Of a DNA stretch of 64,000 bases, positions 57,509 to 64,000 are shown piece after piece. The notes beneath the pieces were generated by a model that was not told the origin of the DNA, made no database searches, and saw nothing but the letters and a program-made list of their open reading frames with translations. The DNA comes from Agrocybe praecox (taxonomy: Eukaryota; Basidiomycota; Agaricomycetes; Agaricales; Agrocybaceae). The stretch is from positions 3,077,618 to 3,141,617 of the forward strand of contig OZ024850.1 in assembly GCA_964017145.1 (NCBI GenBank). Reading direction: 5' to 3'. A program made the translations under genes and the position numbers. The first letter of the stretch is position 1; every line of letters starts with the position of its first letter.

Positions 57509-58272
57509 TACGATTGCCAATATTAGCGGTCGAAAGAAAGAGTGGGAAGGGAAACAAGGTTTGTGCCCGTGGTTCAACGGTGGTCATGGATTATTGGCTT
57601 GGCTCTTGTTATAGTGTGTCCCGGCAATCAGGTTTGCTCATTCAGGAGATTCGCCAAGCCACTTATGTACATAAATCTAGGAATCTCCATCGTTCTCGAC
57701 AAGGTCCTCGAAATGTCAACTTTCGATGAAATTTGTGCCTTGACTGTTGAGCAGCCCTGGAAGCTCCTGAAAGGTTTGAACACACGCGGCAGATCTTATC
57801 CCTCGTCCTATGGAAGCGTAATTGGTTAGAGTTCAAGGCATCGTTTGTATGTAGTACATACAAGTTGTCCTGTGCGCCGAACCAAGAGGCTGAGCGCTGA
57901 ATAGCATCCAGGGCAAAGGTGAGTCATGATAAAGGTCTGAATGCCATTCCAAAACGAATATTCAAGTTCTTTCTTAATGTCCTATATAGAGGCTTGAAGT
58001 GAGAGCATCAGTTTGACATCAGGTCCTTATGTTATGAACTTCACTAGCGTTGTAGTTGATTAAACCAGGCCGGCATGCCGACCTTCTGAATCACCCAACT
58101 CAACTCCGTCGTCAGGGACATAGACACAGCAGCACAAATTCGAATTTTGCAGGATTCTTGAAGACGTCGACGAGAATTAGAGCTAAGTAATGCGTTTCAA
58201 TTTGCTTTCAACTCTTTCAATTATTCTGGCGTGCAGGGGAAAGACCCGAGCCTATGAACCGTACATGATGAA
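57509..58272. other. Intergenic between two M43 protease genes
   Basis: Short frames only. No motif recognised. Confidence 0.5.
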
Positions 58273-59539
58273 CTAGATATCCACCCCTCGGTACGTCCTC
58301 AATTGAGCCTTGATACGTTTTGCTTGACCTTTGGTGAAACCGGTCATGCAGCTATCGTCGGTATAGTCCATAAAGTTTTCTGAAAAAATCATTAGCATTA
58401 GGCAATGCTCAAATAAATAAATACATTCTACTTACGGACGGGATCAAGTCCTCCGCCAGGGCAAGTATCTCTCTTCTGGGGGCAGCCATAAGCAGCAGAT
58501 TGTTCGGGAGGTGTGTCGTCAACTTCGTCTCCGGATCCAGTGCATCCACCCTGCAGAAACAGAAATTAAGTCAATGAAGGGAGAAACACAAAGAAAAAAA
58601 TCTCGCACCTCGAAAGTATGATACAATCCAACCCAGTGTCCTGACTCGTGAGTGAGAGTTCGGCCCATGTTGTACTTGGTCGAGTTGCTGCCAGGGAGGG
58701 TTGAATAAAGTATAACGACGCCGTCATTGGTAGGTTTGTCAGCGAAATCTATCGGGAAGGTAGCATATCCGAGTAGACCAGCTCCATCACCCTCGGCAAG
58801 GCTGAAATAATAGGACACAGGCTTAGTTGATGATTTCAGGAGGGCATGAGGCCGAGCTTACCCAACAGTGTACACATTGAGAGTGGACGCATTCCCTACC
58901 CTGAATGTCTTTTTCAATCCAGTTTCTTGTGGGCTAGGACATTGTCAGTAAGATGACTTTTGACTTTTTTTCAATAAAAGACTAACGAATCTGGGGCGAC
59001 CCTCAAGAACCAGTCCTCGTTCTTTATCCTGCTAATGTTGACAAGGTTGAAGTTGAGGCCAGTGATATTGTAATCCTGGTTTAGAACTTTGACTTGGTCA
59101 TGGATTTGTTGATCACTGTCCACAAAATTCAAGTTGCGGAATATGTTTATTAGCGAGTGTTATGCTGGTTATAATTAGTAGCTGAACATACGGCACATAG
59201 CCACCACTATAAGTTTCATTGGCGAAGACAACGTGGAAATAGACATCAATGGTAGAGGTCGAGTTCTCACTCTCTGCTGGGAGACGTTGCGACTGGAATC
59301 GACGTTCTGCCGCTGCTTTGCGAGCTGCCTTGATGTGCACACCGCAACCTCTAATATATTGTAAGAAAAATGTCAATTGGCATCCGGGCCACTTTCGTGG
59401 CAGATAGTAATGATACTTACCGACGACGCTCGATACCATGAGGTTCGTCCCGAATCTCAGGCCGAGGGACGGCCGCAACCTCAGAGACGAGGGATAATGC
59501 AAGTGTGAAAGCGACACATAACGATGACAACATCTTCAT
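58273..59539 (-). CDS. Secreted M43-family metalloprotease 3
   Basis: Start MKMLSSLCVAFTLALSLVSE (signal peptide) followed by AAVPRPEIRDEPHGIERRR, then GCGVHIKAARKAAAERRF (the propeptide-type CGV start of fungal M43), TIDVYFHVVFANETYSGGYV, VLNQDYNITGLNFNLVNISR, NVYTVG, DGVVILYSTLPG, GRTLTHESGHWVGLYHTFE (zinc motif), GGCTGSGDEVDDTPPEQ and ENFMDYTDDSC. The stop is at 58273-58275. It shares exon layout with the 40-41.6 kb protease but lacks its Ser/Thr tail. The 59380 region (RRGCGV) suggests processing at an Arg run. Confidence 0.88.
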
Positions 59540-60676
59540 TTTGTATATTTAAATCGATCCTGTCGAATTCTGCAAGCAAGTTTGGATATTTTCTTTCTTT
59601 TGAAGTTGTTTTTCGTCGAAGGAGGCCTGCTCCTTGAGAATCGTTGATGTGGGGGGAGGGGAGAGGAATAACCTGGGTTTCTTCAACTCCGTCTCGGGGT
59701 TCTTATATCAATCTCAAGCGTGCTGATGTAATTCTCAGCATCACGACAGATATCACGACGCGGGGCTCGGATCCTTGATGTATTTCGCGACTTAGAGGTA
59801 ATGAAAATTCGGTGTAGATCATCGTTAGCCATAGTGAGTACTAAAATATCAAACATAGCCTTCCACGGCAGACTCGGGTTTCATCATGGTTGTGACCGGC
59901 GGTGTGTAAATCCAGTGAAATGAGAATTCAGGTTAGATAGAAAAGTTCTGAATCGGAGTATATTGGCCATTTATCTGAGGGTAATGGTGAATATAACATA
60001 CTAATCCATATTGCTGATGCCCGACCAGCGCAATGGCGCCCACTTTTACGAGCTCTTACGGCTCGCTTGAAGTTCTTCACGGGTAAAAGTTCCTGAGCCC
60101 CAGGTGTCGACTATACAACTGGCTGGTGGTCCCTAAGAGGTACCAATAGCTGGAAGTACCTCCCCATTGTGGCATTGTATGGGTATGGTGCAAGACGTGT
60201 GCAAACAAACGAAAACGGCGATGATAACCTGTATAGATCAAATTAGTGATAGCTAGTGATGATGCTAGACATTCCCAAAATTGATAAGTGCCGGTATGTT
60301 GGACGAGGAAAGTTACTTCATCACAGATGGAAGTTCGTTCACTCAACACCGTATGATCGCCGTAAGTTTTGTACTGACTCGTGCTACACTTCGTCCTTCG
60401 TGGCTCTTTGTAAAGTCGGAAGGTGTGATTGTCAAAAGAATTTGTTCGATTTTGGCGCCTGTATCCGCATGTTTCTCGTAAACTATGTGATGCCCGAAGA
60501 AACTTCAATTATTCAACAGCATAAACAACGACAGAAGAAAACGACGTGGGGAGAGAAAACAATAAATTTATGCAGCTATGAAAAAGCAGAAAGTTTCAGG
60601 AAATGGAGTATGACCTCGAAATGAATTACGATTTGGTAAAATTGACGAAATGTAGCGACGACCAGCTCGAAAGTCC
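59540..60676. other. 1.1 kb without recognised gene
   Basis: Frames on both strands (such as 60077-60508 minus and 60256-60624 plus) overlap each other, lack family motifs and have no consistent splice pattern. I see no gene. Confidence 0.45.
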
Positions 60677-61428
60677 TTAGTTTCCGCGGTTGACCTTGTC
60701 CAGAACTATATAAACGAAGACAAGAATGGATCAGCAAACCGATGTTACGTTAGACAAGCGCGCGCGCTATTTGCCGCCTCAATGTGCGTGCATAGCCATT
60801 TAAAGGGGTTGGGGACAAAAAAAACCAGACTTACCGTTCTCATACGCGATCTCTGAGTAATCAGTGCCTTGGATCTCAGCCGCGATTCCTGTTACGGCGC
60901 GTTTGAGGGCCTCTTTGGAAGAGGCGAATAACATCTTCTGTTTGATCTTCGCGTCATCAGGGGACCTGATCATTTGTGATCAGCATCCGATCCAACGATG
61001 ATAAAGAAAGGGGCAAAAGACATAATATGTCGGCAGATTCTCAAGAGAGTATACGCGTTCCAACGGGTGCAACGGTTTATAGTACCTTGAGTCGCAGCTC
61101 AGATTACTCACCAGGCAACGAAGAGAATCTTGTTACGCTTTCCAGCGCCCTCCTTCTCAAACTCGAAGTCGTAAATCGCGAATCGGCACTCAGTCTCTGG
61201 GAGATCAGCAGTGAAAGTATCGTAGTCGCTTTCCGTGGAGGTTTTTTCGACGACAATTTCGGTGAGATCCTTGCTGAGGGTAAAGATGATGTACTTGTAC
61301 TTCTTCTTCAACTTGAGCTCCTGGAACACGGTCAGGCATTCTTCGTTGGCGGCGACTCCAGAAGACTTTCGATAACGCCGATGTCAGGTTAGTTACGTGT
61401 ATTTATGGGCATAGGATGATCATACCAT
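60677..61428 (-). CDS. COF1: Cofilin (ADF/cofilin)
   Basis: Actin filament severing and depolymerising factor, cytosol. Model: complement(60677..60705, 60835..60965, 61112..61365, 61426..61428), 417 nt, 138 aa. The first coding exon is the start codon alone (ATG|gtatga), joined to TCTTCTGGAGTC ([20 protein letters not shown]). Then [57 protein letters not shown] (actin-binding long helix), [39 protein letters not shown]. The Ser after Met is the usual regulatory site. Length is typical for fungal cofilin. Confidence 0.95.
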
Positions 61429-61657
61429 GTTAAACTAAGTAAAAGAAAGGGTATGAGATGGAGGTGAAAGAGAGAGTGGGTTTTAAGGCTGTGGTCGTTG
61501 CGCTCAGAGATCAATGACCGGTATCTTCCCAATTTGGGCGGACATATTAGCTCAGCAACCCCTTATCTTCCCAACACTCTGAGTTTTGACTGCGAGTACA
61601 AAGTGCTGCTGCTGCTGCGTCATACATATACTAATATAATTACAATAAACAAACTTG

Positions 61658-64000
61658 CTATGTACTAAAAACCTCATCGATGAACCGGTCGTAATCAAAT
61701 TCAGCTTCCACGCTCTCATTCTGACTTCTGGGCATAACTTCGCGGAGGTAGTCAATGGAGGCAGCGGGGAGATGGGCCATGCGCAGGTCCAATTCTGTGA
61801 CATACGGCTGTGCGAAAAAGGTCAGTCGCAGTCATGGAGATGCGGGCGTAGTAGGGACCACACACCTTGTCTTTAGCGATACCGCGGAACGATTCTCGCA
61901 GTTGGTCTGGGGACGTTTGGTCTTCTGTAATTTCCACCTGGTCCGGATTGAACATGAGAAATAAAATCACGGGAAAAAGAGAGACATACTAGAAGATTGA
62001 TGAACGCTTCAAACGTCACCGCGCCGTAGTCTCCAACGAGTTGGTCGTATATCAGATCCATGTCTTCTTCCGAATACACGATACCCAGACTGGCAAGAGC
62101 CGCAATCATTTCTGCTAGGTTGAGGGTATTCGTTTCGTCTTTGTCGAAGTATCTAAATGTACTTTCAAACTCTTCTAGTTGTGCTGGTGTCAAATTTGTC
62201 ATATTCCGTGACACAATCTGGGCAGATTTTTAAGTGAATGGTCCACATATTGAATACGAAAGTAACATACCTGGTTGTCGATGAAGGTAATCTTCTTTGT
62301 AATACTGTGCATCACTAGCTCCAGTTCAAATTCCAAATCTTGACAAGTGAAAATAGTATAGTCGTTCTCTTCTACGTTTGCGGCATTGCACTCTGCTTCG
62401 GCTTGGGCAACAGTAGACAAAGCATCTGAAAGTGCTGGTATTCGAGTCTGGATCTCCTGGACTTGTTGTTGTTGTTCCTGCACAAGAAACTTAATACACA
62501 CCATAAATGCCAGAACATTATCTGCTGATTACCTCTAAAGGCCCTTCGATAGCCGTGAGTTCAGTTGAAATAGCATGCAACTTTTGTTCAAACTCGTTGG
62601 CCAGCTTAGCGAACGTTTTTCTGAGCGACTCCTTGATCCTGACATAATTGGTTCAGCAAGCAATCTCTTGATATATTTCGCGACGATACTCACTCCCTTA
62701 TTTGTGCATTGATCCTCCTACTCCGTTCTGCTTCTTTCTCCAGTAGAATTTTCCAGGCATTCTCCAGATCCGTCAGTGAAAGTCCAGCGGGCGGTACATA
62801 TTCTCTTAACCCGTATGTCTTTAACTTTGTTTGTACATTGCCAAATAGAGTCGCAAGGTCTTGTCGCTCTGTTACCCATGTTCGTTTTGTGGTCTGTTTG
62901 TAGGTAGTAAATACGGCCGACTGTTCTTTGGCGTCAACGTATGTTCCGGTCAGGACTTGTGACGACCATTGCTGTTGGATATCAGAAAGAGCGGCCAAAA
63001 GCTAAAGACCATATCAGTAACATTCCGTTGGTGAAGTAGTTAGAACCATACTAGGCGGACTCGTCTTTCGTAATCGTTTCGAATAAGCCACACTGACTGC
63101 ATTATTTCGGCGAACTTCTCAACTCGGCGGGATACGGTTTCTGCTTGATCTGTGAGCAGGAAAGTAATCAGAGCACCGTAGAATTGTTTTAAAGGCGAGT
63201 GAGATTTACCCATAGTGGAGAAGGCATGGAAGAAACTAGCGATGTAGGTCATAACACTGCGTTCATCTGGGTGGGTCGAATCACACAGATCTTCAACTTC
63301 CAGCAATTGCTATCGATGGGGTTTTAATAGGTAGTCAATGGGGTCTGTTTCTGCATAAACCTACTGGAATGTTGAGATGCTCAGCAGCAATCTGGAACGC
63401 CAGACTTGTATTACCATGCCTATCACTCTGTAGAATGATAGTTGAAGCGGATGTGTATTATTTCAACATATCATCATACCTTGTCTAGTCTGTCGTAGTC
63501 CAGGAGGTCTGGGCGATGACAGTGAATCAAGGCACACCTGAATTGAACTTTGAGCAAAGTAGTTCAAAGGCAAAATTTCGGGAGCACGCACAAAGCAAGT
63601 CCATCTGACCAACTATGAGAGAAATCTTGCACGTTGACTTCTTTGTAAGGCTCTGTTTTTCGTTGACACCATAGGAGTAGGCCTTCCTTAGCCGAGAGAC
63701 CTTCTTCACTTTCAAAGGCAGCTGTTAGAATGCACAAATCCACAATCGAATCTGAAGACGAACCTGATATCAGCAATTGTAAACCGTAGAATGAGTGTCC
63801 ATATCATCCCAAGTATGAGCTTCAAGTTGCCGTCGATAATATCTATAAATATTGCAAGAAAATGAACGAGATAGGAGTGAAACGGAGTTAATCAATGTTA
63901 AGTGGGCAAAGAGCGCAACGGTGTACCTTCAGGACCGATGTTCGTTAGCTTAACCCCTCTGGAGGTAATGAATTCCAAGGCCTTGTTTACATTCTCCGCC
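61658..64000 (-). CDS. Alpha-actinin (partial, N-terminus beyond window edge)
   Basis: Actin-bundling protein. Reading the minus strand from the right edge: [20 protein letters not shown] (end of first CH domain), then the second CH domain ([65 protein letters not shown]). Next, spectrin-repeat helical region (63000 to about 62220; for example [20 protein letters not shown]). Then EF-hand-like segments ([35 protein letters not shown]) and a calcium-insensitive terminal EF-hand ([10 protein letters not shown] end, stop 61658-61660). Introns are 50-70 nt. The first EF loop [12 protein letters not shown] retains several Ca-ligating positions; the second is degenerate. It lies 230 bp upstream-side of cofilin on the same strand. 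Confidence 0.92.

Overview
The window looks like nuclear DNA of a filamentous basidiomycete (Agaricomycete-like). Protein-coding genes are split by many 50-70 nt GT-AG introns. Gene content is fungal: class I ribonucleotide reductase large subunit (RNR1), SMC6, cofilin, alpha-actinin, a DUF6533-type membrane protein, M43 metalloproteases and a starch-type AA13 LPMO. There are no operons, and I saw no CRISPR array, rRNA or convincing tRNA. All identifications come from reading the sequence; no database search was run.

Layout. 1-5.2 kb: mostly non-genic, with one clear TIR/TA MITE, a possible larger inverted-repeat element around it, a tandem array of exon-like modules, and the 3' end of an aldo-keto reductase (AKR) gene. 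5.2-23.8 kb: a three-copy segmental amplification. Each copy holds an LYPEIR (F-box/2EXR-like) gene on +, a convergent multi-pass membrane protein gene on -, a decayed second membrane paralogue, and the promoter plus first codons of RNR1. Only copy 3 joins the real RNR1 (23771-27098). Copies 1 and 2 end at RNR1 codon 5 or earlier and continue into a filler that carries a second exon-like array and the middle of the AKR gene. The amplified segment therefore has its ends inside two genes, AKR and RNR1. The LYPEIR gene is intact only in copy 3. The membrane gene is intact in copies 2 and 3 and frameshifted in copy 1.

27.1-37.1 kb: a Harbinger-like MITE, a mitochondrial KHE1-like protein gene, a DUF6533-like gene, and SMC6 (19 exons, 1150 aa). 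37.7-45.6 kb: another member of the multi-pass membrane family, a secreted M43 protease, and a single-TM protein with an unusually long intron. 45.6-49.0 kb: no recognised gene. 49.0-59.6 kb: AA13-CBM20 LPMO, a protein-kinase-like gene, a fifth full member of the membrane family, a Ser/Thr-rich single-TM protein with a PPxY tail, and two more secreted M43 proteases. 60.7-64 kb: cofilin and alpha-actinin on the same strand, the latter cut by the window edge.

How genes relate. RNR1 and SMC6 (DNA precursor supply and chromosome maintenance) both have ACGCGT (MCB-like) sites upstream, which fits S-phase control. Cofilin and alpha-actinin are neighbouring actin-cytoskeleton genes. AA13 and the M43 proteases form a secreted degradative set. 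The most unusual material is the amplified segment with its orphan RNR1 promoters, the 4-nt microexon needed in RNR1, and the large undescribed membrane protein family.
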